Origin: Actinomycetota bacterium
GTDB lineage: Bacteria; Actinomycetota; Thermoleophilia; Gaiellales; Gaiellaceae
DNA: 56,371 nt
Direction of reading: 5' to 3'
Assembly: GCA_003152275.1 (NCBI GenBank)
Contig: PLZU01000020.1
Coordinates: 1-56,371 of the forward strand
This document shows positions 48,219 to 56,102 of this stretch, piece after piece (position 1 is the first letter of the stretch; the number at the start of each line of letters is the position of its first letter). The notes below the pieces were generated by a model. That model did not search any database. It was given only the letters and a program-made list of their open reading frames with translations, and was not told where the DNA came from. The translations under genes were made by a program, and so were the position numbers.

Positions 48219-50393
48219 ATGAGAAGGAGAACAGTCCTCACACTGGCGGCCGTCGCCGCCGCAATCGCAGCGCTCGTTGGGGTTCAGATCGCGTCAGGAC
48301 GCACAGAAGCGGCGGCTACCAAGCCGTCCGCCCAGGGTTGCGACCTCGGCACGAAGTCGAACGCGATCAAGCACGTCATCTATCTCCAGTTCGACAACAC
48401 GCACTACAACCGCGACGCACCGAACGTCGCATCCGATCTCGAGCAGATGCCGCACCTGTTGAACTTCCTGCAGGGCAACGGCACGCTGTTCACGAACGAC
48501 CACACGATCCTGATCTCGCACACGGCGGGCGGGATCCTGAGCTCGTTGACCGGTCTCTATCCGGACCGTCAGGGGCAGACGGTTTCGAACAGCTACGACT
48601 TCTACCCGGCGAGCAAGATCCCGGCGTTCACGAGCTCGTTCAAGTACTGGACGAACCCGGTCGATCCGACGGGCGACACGCTCCCGAACATGGTCACGGA
48701 CGGCGGCAAGAACACGCCGGCGCCCTGGGTGCCCTTTACGCGGGCCGGCTGCGATGTCGGCGGCGTCGGCACGGCGAACATCGAGCTCGAGAACGCTTCG
48801 ACCGCCCCTTCCGGCGACGTGACGCGCGTGTTCGGCGCCGGCTCGCCGGAGTGGAACGAGGCTGCGGCGAACCCGCAGCTCGGGCAGACCGACTTCGTCG
48901 GAATCGCGGTGCACTGCTCGCAGTCATCGACGAGCGTCTGCGCGGGGAACGCGGGCGCGAAGCCTGACCCGCTCCCGGACGAGCCGGGCGGCTACAACGG
49001 CTTCCAGGCGTTGTACGGCACGAAGTACGTCGATCCGGTGATCACGGGCGGTAACGCGTGCGTGAACGACACCGCTGGACAGCCGATCACGGATCCAGTC
49101 GGCTACTGCGGCTTCCCCGGCTTCGACGGGATGCTCGCGAAGAACACGCTCGGCTATGTCGAGCAGATGCAGGAAAACGGCGTGCCGGTGACCTACGGCT
49201 ACATCTCGGACGCGCACGACCTGCATGCCCCGAACCAGACCACCGACGCGTACGTCAGCTCGGCGACGGGCCCCGGCGACGCGAACCATCTCGCGCAGCT
49301 GAAGGCCTACGACGACGCCTTCGCCGCGTTCTTCGACAACCTCAAGGCGCACGGCATCGACCAGCACAACACGCTGTTCGTCGTCACCGTCGACGAAGGC
49401 GATCACTTCGCCGGTGGTGTCGGCATGCCGCAGTCCGGCGGTCCGCTCGTCTACGACCACAGGACGTGCACAGCGCTCGCAACATGCCCGACAAACCAGA
49501 TCGGCGAGGTGACCGCGAACATCAAGGGTCTCCTGCCGGCGGGCGAGCCGGGGTTCGACATCCACTTCGACGACGCACCGACCTTCTACGTCAACGGTCA
49601 GCCGACGCCGACCGATCCGACCGTGCGCAAGCTCGAGCGTGACGTCGGCGGCCTCACGTCGCTCGACCCATACGTCCGCGACTCGTCCGGCACCGTGCAG
49701 ACGGTGCCGCTGACGACGGCCCTAGTCGACACGGTCGGGGAAAAGGCGCTGCACATGGTGAACGCGGATCCGAATCGCACACCGACGTTCACGATGTTCG
49801 GCAACCCCGACTTCTTCTTCCAGACCTCGAACCCGTGCACCGGTGTGACGGAGTGCGTGACCGGTGGCTTCGCGTGGAACCACGGGGACATCCAGCAGGA
49901 GATCGGGAACACCTGGGTCGGGATCGTCGGCCCGGGCGTCGACAACAACGGGATCGACTCGACGACGTGGACCGATCACACGAACGTCCGGCCGACGATG
50001 CTGTCACTGCTCGGCCTGAAGGACGATTACATCGACGACGGCCGCGTACTCGTCGAGGCGCTGGCGAAGAAGGCGACACCGGACGGGCTCACCGGCCCGA
50101 CGGTGCGGCAACTCGGCGACGCCTACGAGCAGGTGAACGCGCCGTTCGGCGCGTTCTCTGCAGCAGTGCTGAAAGCGTCGACGAAGGCGCTCGAGAGTGC
50201 GGACGACGCGACGTACACGTCGATCGAGGGCTCGCTTGGGAGCCTGACAACGCAACGCGACGCGCTCGCAGCGCACATCCGCTCCGCACTGAACGGAGCG
50301 GCGTTCGACGGGCAGGCGATCAATCAATCGCAGGCGCAGAGCTGGATCGACCAAGCGAACCAGCTGATCACTCAGGCGAACGCTCTCTCCTGA
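48219..50393 (+). CDS. exported phosphoesterase (alkaline-phosphatase superfamily)
   Basis: 724 residues with an N-terminal signal peptide (RRRTVLTLAAVAAAIAALVGVQIASG). Features of the alkaline-phosphatase/phosphoesterase superfamily: FDNTHYNRD near residue 58, HTAGGILSSLTGLYPDR near 110 (candidate Thr nucleophile in ISHTAGG), VVTVDEGDHFAGG near 390, WNHGD, and DHTNVRPTMLSLLGLKDDYIDDGRVL near 590 (the typical closing Asp-His). Many Cys (about ten) suit an extracellular fold with disulfides. A helical C-terminal part follows from about 650. Start at ATG 48219 with AGGGGAGAG upstream. Substrate unknown. Its end overlaps rluB by 26 bases. Confidence 0.85.
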   Translation: MRRRTVLTLAAVAAAIAALVGVQIASGRTEAAATKPSAQGCDLGTKSNAIKHVIYLQFDNTHYNRDAPNVASDLEQMPHLLNFLQGNGTLFTNDHTILISHTAGGILSSLTGLYPDRQGQTVSNSYDFYPASKIPAFTSSFKYWTNPVDPTGDTLPNMVTDGGKNTPAPWVPFTRAGCDVGGVGTANIELENASTAPSGDVTRVFGAGSPEWNEAAANPQLGQTDFVGIAVHCSQSSTSVCAGNAGAKPDPLPDEPGGYNGFQALYGTKYVDPVITGGNACVNDTAGQPITDPVGYCGFPGFDGMLAKNTLGYVEQMQENGVPVTYGYISDAHDLHAPNQTTDAYVSSATGPGDANHLAQLKAYDDAFAAFFDNLKAHGIDQHNTLFVVTVDEGDHFAGGVGMPQSGGPLVYDHRTCTALATCPTNQIGEVTANIKGLLPAGEPGFDIHFDDAPTFYVNGQPTPTDPTVRKLERDVGGLTSLDPYVRDSSGTVQTVPLTTALVDTVGEKALHMVNADPNRTPTFTMFGNPDFFFQTSNPCTGVTECVTGGFAWNHGDIQQEIGNTWVGIVGPGVDNNGIDSTTWTDHTNVRPTMLSLLGLKDDYIDDGRVLVEALAKKATPDGLTGPTVRQLGDAYEQVNAPFGAFSAAVLKASTKALESADDATYTSIEGSLGSLTTQRDALAAHIRSALNGAAFDGQAINQSQAQSWIDQANQLITQANALS

Positions 50394-51063
50394 GCCGTCT
50401 CACCTCGAAGGGCTCGAGCTTGCGCCATTGGCCGGGCTCGAGCCCTTCGAGGGTCAGGCCCGCGTAGCCGCTTCGGTGCAGCCGCCGGACCGGAAGGCCG
50501 ACGGCCTCGAGCATCCGCTTCACCTGGTGGTTGCGTCCTTCGTGGATCGTCAGCTCGATCCGGTTGCGGCCGAGGAGCCTCGCCTTCGCGGGCGCCGTGG
50601 GGCCGTCGTCGAGCTCGATGCCGGTGCGCAGCTGCTTCAGCACCTCGTTGGTCAGCTCGCCGTCGACCTCGGCGACGTAGGTCTTCTCGACGCCGTACTT
50701 CGGGTGCGCGAGCGTATGCGCGAGCGCGCCGTCGTTCGTGAGCAGGAGCGCGCCGGTCGTGTCGACGTCGAGTCGCCCAACCGGGACGACGCGCGGGTTG
50801 GACGGGACGATGTCGACGACGGTGCGGCGGCCGTGCGGATCGCTCGCGGTCGTGACGTGGCCGACGGGCTTGTGCAGCAGGATGATCGCGAGCTGCTGGG
50901 CGGCGACCTCGCGGCCGTCGACCTCGACGCGGTCGGTCTTCTCGACGAAGGTGTTCAGCTGGCCAGGCTCGCCGTTGACCAGCACGCGGCCAGCCTTGAT
51001 CAGGTCGTCGGATTTGCGGCGGGAGGCGATTCCGGCTCTCGCGAGATAGGCATTCAGTCGCAC
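50368..51063 (-). CDS. rluB: 23S rRNA pseudouridine synthase RluB-type
   Basis: 231 residues: N-terminal S4 RNA-binding domain (RLNAYLARAGIASRRKSDDLIKAGRVLVNG), then the RsuA/RluB catalytic domain with Asp in VGRLDVDTTGALLLTNDG and the motif IHEGRNHQVKRMLEAVG. Converts specific uridines of 23S rRNA. The RluB versus RluE/RsuA assignment rests on the S4 domain and the scpA-scpB neighbourhood. GTG start. Confidence 0.93.
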   Translation of the reverse strand: MRLNAYLARAGIASRRKSDDLIKAGRVLVNGEPGQLNTFVEKTDRVEVDGREVAAQQLAIILLHKPVGHVTTASDPHGRRTVVDIVPSNPRVVPVGRLDVDTTGALLLTNDGALAHTLAHPKYGVEKTYVAEVDGELTNEVLKQLRTGIELDDGPTAPAKARLLGRNRIELTIHEGRNHQVKRMLEAVGLPVRRLHRSGYAGLTLEGLEPGQWRKLEPFEVRRLRRERSPE

Positions 51064-51083
51064 GGATGAGAAGATAGGGCGCG

Positions 51084-51374
51084 ATGCCGCACTTCGTCTC
51101 GCTCATGCGCTGGACGTCGCAAGGCCGGATGGGCCTCCCCGCCTGGCGCGACCGGGTGGAGGAGGGCGAACGGACGATCGAGGAAGCGGGCGGGAAGCTC
51201 GTCGGCGTCTGGGTGACGCTCGGCCAGTACGACGTCATCGAGGTGTTCGAGGCCCCGGACGACGAGACGGCGCTCGAGATCATCACGAAGCTGGGCCGCC
51301 ACGGCGCGGAGGAGACCGAGACCTTGCGCGCGTTCACGCGCGACGAGGCGGAAGAGATCATCCGGCGGCTCTAG
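51084..51374 (+). CDS. GYD-domain protein
   Basis: 96 residues with the GYD pattern: a ferredoxin-like alpha/beta fold starting HFVSLMRWTSQG, central LVGVWVTLGQYDVIEVFEAPDDETALEIITKLG and a helix to the end. Function unknown in this family. Starts only 20 bases from the divergent rluB start, with an in-between TAGGG-type stretch, so a leaderless mRNA is possible. Confidence 0.85.
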   Translation: MPHFVSLMRWTSQGRMGLPAWRDRVEEGERTIEEAGGKLVGVWVTLGQYDVIEVFEAPDDETALEIITKLGRHGAEETETLRAFTRDEAEEIIRRL

Positions 51375-51383
51375 GTACAAGCG

Positions 51384-51394
51384 GTGTCTGACAC
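51384..51394. repeat. 11-bp palindromic motif, copy 3
   Basis: GTGTCTGACAC, the reverse complement of the 33291 and 33405 motifs. It lies between the GYD and DUF3054 genes. The flanks (GC before, CCGG after) differ from the other copies. Confidence 0.5.
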
Positions 51395-51417
51395 CCGGAC
51401 CTGGCTAGCCTGGACCC

Positions 51418-51762
51418 GTGGCTCGACGGACTGCAATCGCCGACGGCGCGGCCCTGGTCGCGTTCGCGGTCGTCGGCGTGCTGACCCACGGATCGTCGGT
51501 CACGGCACTCGCCCGCGACCTGCTTGCGTTCCTCGGCTGCTGGTTCGCGGCCGCGTTTGTACTGCGGCTCTACGCGCGCCCAAGCTGGACGCGGTTGCTC
51601 GCAACGTGGTTGATCGGAATCACCGCCGCGGTGCTCATCCGAGCCGCGATCGTCGGGCACTGGGCGGGCGACTTCTACGGAGTCGCGCTCGGGTTCACGC
51701 TGCTCTTCGTGCTTGCCGCGCGCGAAGCTTCTAAGCGGAGCGTTTCTCTGCGACCTCGTTGA
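51418..51762 (+). CDS. DUF3054 membrane protein
   Basis: 114 residues with four membrane helices (AALVAFAVVGVLTH, LLAFLGCWFAAAFVLRLY, TWLIGITAAVLIRAAI, FYGVALGFTLLFVLAA), matching the actinobacterial DUF3054 pattern. GTG start. Its last 32 bases overlap the end of scpB on the other strand. Function unknown. Confidence 0.85.
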   Translation: MARRTAIADGAALVAFAVVGVLTHGSSVTALARDLLAFLGCWFAAAFVLRLYARPSWTRLLATWLIGITAAVLIRAAIVGHWAGDFYGVALGFTLLFVLAAREASKRSVSLRPR

Positions 51763-52336
51763 GCCGCTCGCGGATCTGCTCGGTCGACTCGCCGACGTCG
51801 TCGAGGCGCGGCAGTTGCGACAGGCTCTCGAGACCGAACACGCGCTCGAACAAGGGCGTCGTGCGGTACTTGATTGCGCCACCGGCGGCGGGATCGTCGC
51901 GACCCGACTCCGTGATCAGCCCGCGCTCCACGAGGTTCGCAACTGCAGAGTCGGCGGCGACCCCGCGAATGCGCGCGATGTCCGGGCGCGAGCACGGCCC
52001 GAGATACGCCACGATCGCAAGCGTCTCGAGCGATGCCTGCGAAAGGTTCCGCTGCGCCGGCTTCTCGAATAGGCGCGCGCACGCCTCCGCTGCCTCGCGC
52101 GCCGAGCGGAACGCCCAGCCGCCGGCGACGTGCTCGAGCACGATGCCGCTTCGGCCTTCGCTGTAGCGCTCGCGCACCAGACCAAGCGCGGCCTCGACCC
52201 GCTCTGTGTGGTCGTCCGCAGCCTCCGCGAGATCCTCGACGGACAACGGCGCCGACGCTACGACGAGGAGCGCCTCGATCGTGCGGGCGAGCTGGTCGAG
52301 CGGGTTGCTCGCGATCAGGCGGAGCGGACTGTCCAT
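51731..52336 (-). CDS. scpB: segregation and condensation protein B
   Basis: 201-residue partner of SMC and ScpA in chromosome condensation. Two winged helices: ARTIEALLVVASAPLSVEDLAEA ... GIVLEHVAGGWAFRSA and LSQASLETLAIVAYLGPCSRPDIARIRGVAADSAVANLVERGLI. The start overlaps the scpA end by 22 bases, indicating coupled translation. Confidence 0.95.
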   Translation of the reverse strand: MDSPLRLIASNPLDQLARTIEALLVVASAPLSVEDLAEAADDHTERVEAALGLVRERYSEGRSGIVLEHVAGGWAFRSAREAAEACARLFEKPAQRNLSQASLETLAIVAYLGPCSRPDIARIRGVAADSAVANLVERGLITESGRDDPAAGGAIKYRTTPLFERVFGLESLSQLPRLDDVGESTEQIRERLNEVAEKRSA

Positions 52337-53067
52337 GAATCCTCTCTTTCGACGTCGTTTCGGGAAATCCTGATCGGCGCGAATGCCGCCGCCTGTTCGA
52401 TCATGATCTCCCCGGAGCGGCGGAGATCCAAGAGCGCGAGGAAGGCGACCGCCTGCTCGATACGCGGGAGCGAGCCCACCTCCTGGTCGAAGTCGAAGCG
52501 CGACCGCCGTCGCAGCACGGCGCGGAACCGCTCGACGAACTGCGTCACTGGCGGGAACCGCAACGCCATGTGAGCAAGCGACACTTGCGGCGGCTCGACG
52601 GCGAGCATGCGGATGACCTGTGCAAGCTTCTCCGGCTCTTGCGGCGCGAGCGGCGTCTCGACTCTCGGAGCGAGCGGTGCGGGCCCGACGCGGAAGAACC
52701 GGTCGCCCTCGGCTTCGAGCCGCTCCCGCAGCCAGCCGGCCGCATCCTTCATTCGCCGGTACTCGGCGAGCCGGCGCGCAAGCTCCTCGGCCGCGGCCTC
52801 CGGCTCGAGCTCCGCAAGCTCCGCCGCCTCTTCCGGGAAGAGACCGCGCGCCTTCAGCTCGAGCAGCGCGGAGATGAGCACGAGAAACTCACCGCATGCC
52901 TCGAGATCGAGCTCGTCGCGCTGGAGCAGGCGTTCGAGGAACGCGAGCACGATCCCGGCCACGTCGAGCTCGCGCAGATCCAGCTCATCCTTCAGGACGA
53001 GGGTCAGCAGGAGGTCGAACGGGCCTTCGAACGCGTCGAGATCGAGCTCGAGCTCCCGGACGATCAC
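52315..53067 (-). CDS. scpA: segregation and condensation protein A
   Basis: Kleisin subunit of the SMC complex. N-terminal LDAFEGPFDLLLTLVLKDELDLRELDVAGI, a hydrophobic FLVLISALLELKARGLFP helix and a C-terminal winged-helix segment (SRFDFDQEVGSLPRIEQAVAFLALLDL). Start chosen at GTG 53067 because AGGAGG (53075-53080) lies 7 bases upstream; the frame continues to GTG 53094, but that would put the ribosome-binding site inside the gene. 250 residues. Confidence 0.93.
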   Translation of the reverse strand: MIVRELELDLDAFEGPFDLLLTLVLKDELDLRELDVAGIVLAFLERLLQRDELDLEACGEFLVLISALLELKARGLFPEEAAELAELEPEAAAEELARRLAEYRRMKDAAGWLRERLEAEGDRFFRVGPAPLAPRVETPLAPQEPEKLAQVIRMLAVEPPQVSLAHMALRFPPVTQFVERFRAVLRRRSRFDFDQEVGSLPRIEQAVAFLALLDLRRSGEIMIEQAAAFAPIRISRNDVEREDSWTVRSA

Positions 53068-53094
53068 TGGTGGTCCTCCTGGTGACAGAGGCAC

Positions 53095-53196
53095 GCCGCT
53101 CGGTCGCGAGCGCCAAGCGGTGCAAGGACGCAGGGAGTCCCGATAGCGGCGACTATCGGGGCGACCGAGGACGCGGCAACGCGCCGTGCGATCGCG
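53095..53196 (+). repeat. dispersed structured repeat, copy 2
   Basis: Complete second copy of the element at 31504-31599, roughly 85 percent alike by eye. The central hairpin is CCCGATAG, loop CGGCGA, CTATCGGG (eight pairs); CTCGGTCGC can pair with GCGACCGAG, and GCCGC with GCGGC at the ends. It lies upstream of scpA and downstream of lgt, both on the minus strand. Bases 53197-53250 after it hold no feature I recognise. Confidence 0.7.
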
Positions 53197-53250
53197 GGCG
53201 AGCGGCCTGCATCTGTCGCCGGGAGGGCCACCGGTATCAACTTAGCGGCG

Positions 53251-54126
53251 TTACCGGACGCGGCCTCGCGGGACGGCCATCCGCGGCCCCTTGGGCACCG
53301 AACGCGGTGTCGTCTTCGGCACATCGGCCTTCGGCGTGCGCAGGAACTGCCACCAGATGAAGAAGGCGAGGCTCGCGACGAAGCAAACGAGCGCGACCCA
53401 GAAGTTGAGGCGCTGGCCCAGGAAGTGACTCGACGGGTCGATCCGCAGCGTCTCCTCGTACATGCGGAACGCCGTGTAGACGACGACGTAGAGCGAGAAG
53501 AGCGCGGGCCGGCGGAGCTTGAAGCGGCGGTCAATCCAGAGCAGCAGCAGCACGCCGAAGATGTCCCACAAGAACTCGTAGAGGAAGGTCGGGTGGTAAA
53601 GGTCTGCGGCGCTCTTGCCGTGGATCTCGAGCGCCCAGGGGAGCGTCGTGTGCTTGCCGTAGAGCTCCTGGTTCCACCAGTTGCCCCAGCGGCCGATCCC
53701 CTGTGCAAGCAGCAGGCCCGGCGCGACCGCGTCCATCATCAGCCGCACACTGTTGCCGGAGCGGCGTACGACCCAGGCGCCGGCGAGCACGCCGAGCGGG
53801 ATCGCGCCCCAGATCCCGAGGCCGCCCGACCACACCGCGAAGGGCCCGTACCAGTGCGCGTGGATCGCCGAGTCCTGGTTCCAGCTCGTGATGTCGTGGT
53901 AGAGGCGCGCGCCGATGATCCCGGCGATCACGCCCCAGATCGACATGCGGTAGATGAGATCCCAGTCGCCGCCCCAGCGCACCCACCGCGTACCGGTCAG
54001 CCAAATGCACCCGGCGATCGCGAGCAGCAGCATCACGCCGTACATGTGGATCGTCAGCGGACCGACGTGGAAGACGCCGGTCGGAGGCGAAGGGATCGAC
54101 GCGAGAACGGCGCTCACCGGCGCCAT
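53251..54126 (-). CDS. lgt: prolipoprotein diacylglyceryl transferase
   Basis: Inner-membrane enzyme that adds diacylglycerol to the lipobox Cys. About seven helices; conserved GARLYHDIT, SGGLGIWGAIPLG, the signature QGIGRWGNWWNQELYG and HPTFLYEFLWD. 291 residues including a basic Pro-rich tail. Matches the presence of candidate lipoproteins such as the DUF3352 protein. Confidence 0.95.
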   Translation of the reverse strand: MAPVSAVLASIPSPPTGVFHVGPLTIHMYGVMLLLAIAGCIWLTGTRWVRWGGDWDLIYRMSIWGVIAGIIGARLYHDITSWNQDSAIHAHWYGPFAVWSGGLGIWGAIPLGVLAGAWVVRRSGNSVRLMMDAVAPGLLLAQGIGRWGNWWNQELYGKHTTLPWALEIHGKSAADLYHPTFLYEFLWDIFGVLLLLWIDRRFKLRRPALFSLYVVVYTAFRMYEETLRIDPSSHFLGQRLNFWVALVCFVASLAFFIWWQFLRTPKADVPKTTPRSVPKGPRMAVPRGRVR

Positions 54127-54154
54127 TCTGCCGTGTCCGGCCGAGCCTTAGTGC

Positions 54155-54352
54155 TTAGAGGAGGATCTGCGCCGCGAGCTCTGGCGGGCAGCCGCGCTCG
54201 AGCAGGTCGATCGCCGTGTGGAGATCGACGTCCAGCCGCGCCGCGAGGTCCAGCGCAGCGGCCGGGTCGTACCCGGCGCGCATGAGCTCTTCGGAGCGCC
54301 AGCGCTCGACGCGCTCCAGCTCTGTCTCGACAATTTCTTCGACCGCAGTCAT
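54155..54352 (-). CDS. small conserved hypothetical protein
   Basis: 65 residues, acidic and helical: MTAVEEIVETELERVERWRS ... ARLDVDLHTAIDLLERGCPPELAAQILL. I recall similar proteins in other Thermoleophilia but no named family. ATG with GGGAG 7 bases upstream. It lies 28 bases upstream of lgt on the same strand and may be cotranscribed. No function can be proposed. Confidence 0.7.
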   Translation of the reverse strand: MTAVEEIVETELERVERWRSEELMRAGYDPAAALDLAARLDVDLHTAIDLLERGCPPELAAQILL

Positions 54353-54417
54353 GTTCGTCTCCCAGGTTAGTGCTCAACACATTCTTCGGGAAACACGCGG
54401 CGTCGGTTCACCCCTGT

Positions 54418-55080
54418 TTAGGGGGTATCTCGTAGCGACCCGGCCAGTTCAAGCGCGCCCTGTTTCGTGAGGCCTGGCGCCTCGAGCCGGTAGGTCGTGC
54501 CATTTCCCTGCCAAATCAGGGTGTTTCCGGCCAGCCGGGCGGGCTCGCGGGGGAAGAAGAAGATGTGGGGATTGCCGGCGAGCCAGAGACCGGAGAACTC
54601 ACCTCGGACCTGCACGAAGACGGCGTCGGTCTGGCCGCCGGCGAGCTTCTTGAAGAAGACGCCGCTGCCGCGCACCTCGCTCAGGAGCACCGGCTTGCCG
54701 CCGTAGCCGAAGACGAGCGAGACGACGTCGCCGCTTCGGTGCAGCGTCGGCGGCGGGTCGAGCTTCGGGAGTAGGAGCGAGTTCACGTAGCCACGCGCGT
54801 CAGCGAGGGTCGTCGGCGCGCCGAGCCGCGAGCCGAGTGGCCGCTCCTCGGCGCCCGGCAGCGTGGCGACGAACTGGATCTTGTCGGCGCCGATGTCGAA
54901 GAAGCGGAGGATCGCGCCGCGAGACTGCGGCACGGCGAGCGCAGCGGCGATCGCCGCGAGCGCGATCGCCGCAACAAGCGGCCACCGCCGTCGCGGTCGT
55001 GCGAGCGCGAGCGGGAGCGGGAGCTGCGGCGTCGCGGGCCACTCGATCGGCAGTGCGCGGAGCTCACGTTCGAGGTCCAT
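54418..55080 (-). CDS. membrane protein paired with ECF sigma factor (putative anti-sigma or signal protein)
   Basis: 220 residues: a 34-residue cytosolic part with a Pro-rich stretch, one membrane helix (WPLVAAIALAAIAAALAVP), then an extracytoplasmic domain of strands (IQFVATLPGAEERPLG, VVSLVFGYGGKPVLLSEVRG, PHIFFFPREPARLAGNTLIWQGNGTTYRLEAPG) resembling DUF4367-type sensor domains. No zinc anti-sigma motif (H-x3-C-x2-C) is present, so the cytosolic part is atypical. It overlaps the sigma gene by 17 bases. The stop codon lies in the loop of a small hairpin (CCCCT/AGGGG at 54411-54424) without a U-tract. Confidence 0.75.
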   Translation of the reverse strand: MDLERELRALPIEWPATPQLPLPLALARPRRRWPLVAAIALAAIAAALAVPQSRGAILRFFDIGADKIQFVATLPGAEERPLGSRLGAPTTLADARGYVNSLLLPKLDPPPTLHRSGDVVSLVFGYGGKPVLLSEVRGSGVFFKKLAGGQTDAVFVQVRGEFSGLWLAGNPHIFFFPREPARLAGNTLIWQGNGTTYRLEAPGLTKQGALELAGSLRDTP

Positions 55081-55615
55081 ACGCCTCCTTCAGCCGGTCG
55101 AGCGCGCGCGCCGTGCGCGACTTGACGGTGCCGCGCGCAATGTCGAGCACCGCGGCGGTCTCTTCCTCGGAGAGGTCGAGCAGGTAGCGACAGGCGAGCA
55201 CTTCGCGCGCTTCGACCGGCAGTTCCTCGAGCGCTGCCAACAGCTGCTCGCGCTGCGCAGCGTCGAGCACGGCGTCCTCGGGGGAGGGGGCCGCCTCCCC
55301 CGAGACCGATGCCGCCCGCAGCGTGAGCCGGTCGCGCCGGCCGGCGGAGCGGCGGCGGTTGCGGGCCTCGTTTGCGGCGATCCGGAGGAGCCAGGGGCGC
55401 AGCGGCTCGCCCGCGCGGAAGCGGCCGAGTGCGCGCCAGGCCTTGACGAGCGCGTCCTGGACCGCGTCCTCGGCGTCGGCAGCGTTGCGGGTGATGACGT
55501 AAGCCACTCTGAATGCGATCTCCTCGTGTGGGCGGACGAGCTCCTCGTAGGCGCGCGGATCCCCGCGCTGCGCTCGCAGCACGAGCTCCCGCTCGTCTGG
55601 TGGACGGCCCTCCAC
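55064..55615 (-). CDS. ECF-type RNA polymerase sigma factor
   Basis: 183 residues. Sigma region 2 (YEELVRPHEEIAFRVAYVITRNAADAEDAVQDALVKAWRALGRFRAGEPLRPWLLRIAANEARNRRRS) and region 4 (LEELPVEAREVLACRYLLDLSEEETAAVLDIARGTVKSRTARALDRLKEAY). GTG start. Coupled by overlap to a membrane partner that probably controls it. Promoter targets are not identifiable here. Confidence 0.94.
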   Translation of the reverse strand: MEGRPPDERELVLRAQRGDPRAYEELVRPHEEIAFRVAYVITRNAADAEDAVQDALVKAWRALGRFRAGEPLRPWLLRIAANEARNRRRSAGRRDRLTLRAASVSGEAAPSPEDAVLDAAQREQLLAALEELPVEAREVLACRYLLDLSEEETAAVLDIARGTVKSRTARALDRLKEAYGPRT

Positions 55616-55670
55616 GCTGCAACTACACCGCGATTGGCGCAGGAGTTCCAGCCGGGACTACGGTTTCGGG

Positions 55671-56102
55671 ATGGCGAAGCTCGTCGGGATCAACCACGTC
55701 GCGCTCGAGGTGGGCGACATCGATGAGGCGCTCGCGTGGTACGGACAGTTCTTCGAGCTCGAGCTGCGCGGCCGGGCCGGTGCTGCTATGGCGTTTGTCG
55801 ACCTGGGCGACCAGTTCATCGCGCTGGCACGCGGTCGCACGCAGCCGCCCGACGCAGAGCGGCATTTCGGGCTCGTCGTCGACGACAAAAACGAGGTGCG
55901 CGCCGCGCTCGAGGGCGCGGGCGTTGCAGTGACGCGCGCGCCGAACTGCTCGTTCCGCGACCCGTGGGGGAACCACGTGCAGATCGTCGACTACCGCGAC
56001 GTGCAGTTCACGAAGGCGCCAGAGGTCTTGCGCGCAATGGGCTTGGCGCTCGAGAAGTCAGCGCAGGCGCTCGCCGAGCTGCGGGAGAGGGGCGTCTACT
56101 AG
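55671..56102 (+). CDS. VOC-family (glyoxalase-like) protein
   Basis: 143 residues, two beta-alpha-beta-beta-beta units: [26 protein letters not shown] and [21 protein letters not shown] ... [14 protein letters not shown]. Metal ligands could be H9, H65 and the acid/amide in the NHVQIVDY strand, where Gln replaces the usual Glu. Function unspecified (lyase, dioxygenase or resistance protein). Its stop TAG overlaps the typA stop on the other strand within CTAG. Confidence 0.85.
   Translation: MAKLVGINHVALEVGDIDEALAWYGQFFELELRGRAGAAMAFVDLGDQFIALARGRTQPPDAERHFGLVVDDKNEVRAALEGAGVAVTRAPNCSFRDPWGNHVQIVDYRDVQFTKAPEVLRAMGLALEKSAQALAELRERGVY

Noticed and set aside
54411-54424. Hairpin CCCCT-GTTT-AGGGG as a terminator
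   Set aside because: The stem is five pairs with no following T-run on either strand, and it contains the stop codon of the upstream gene.
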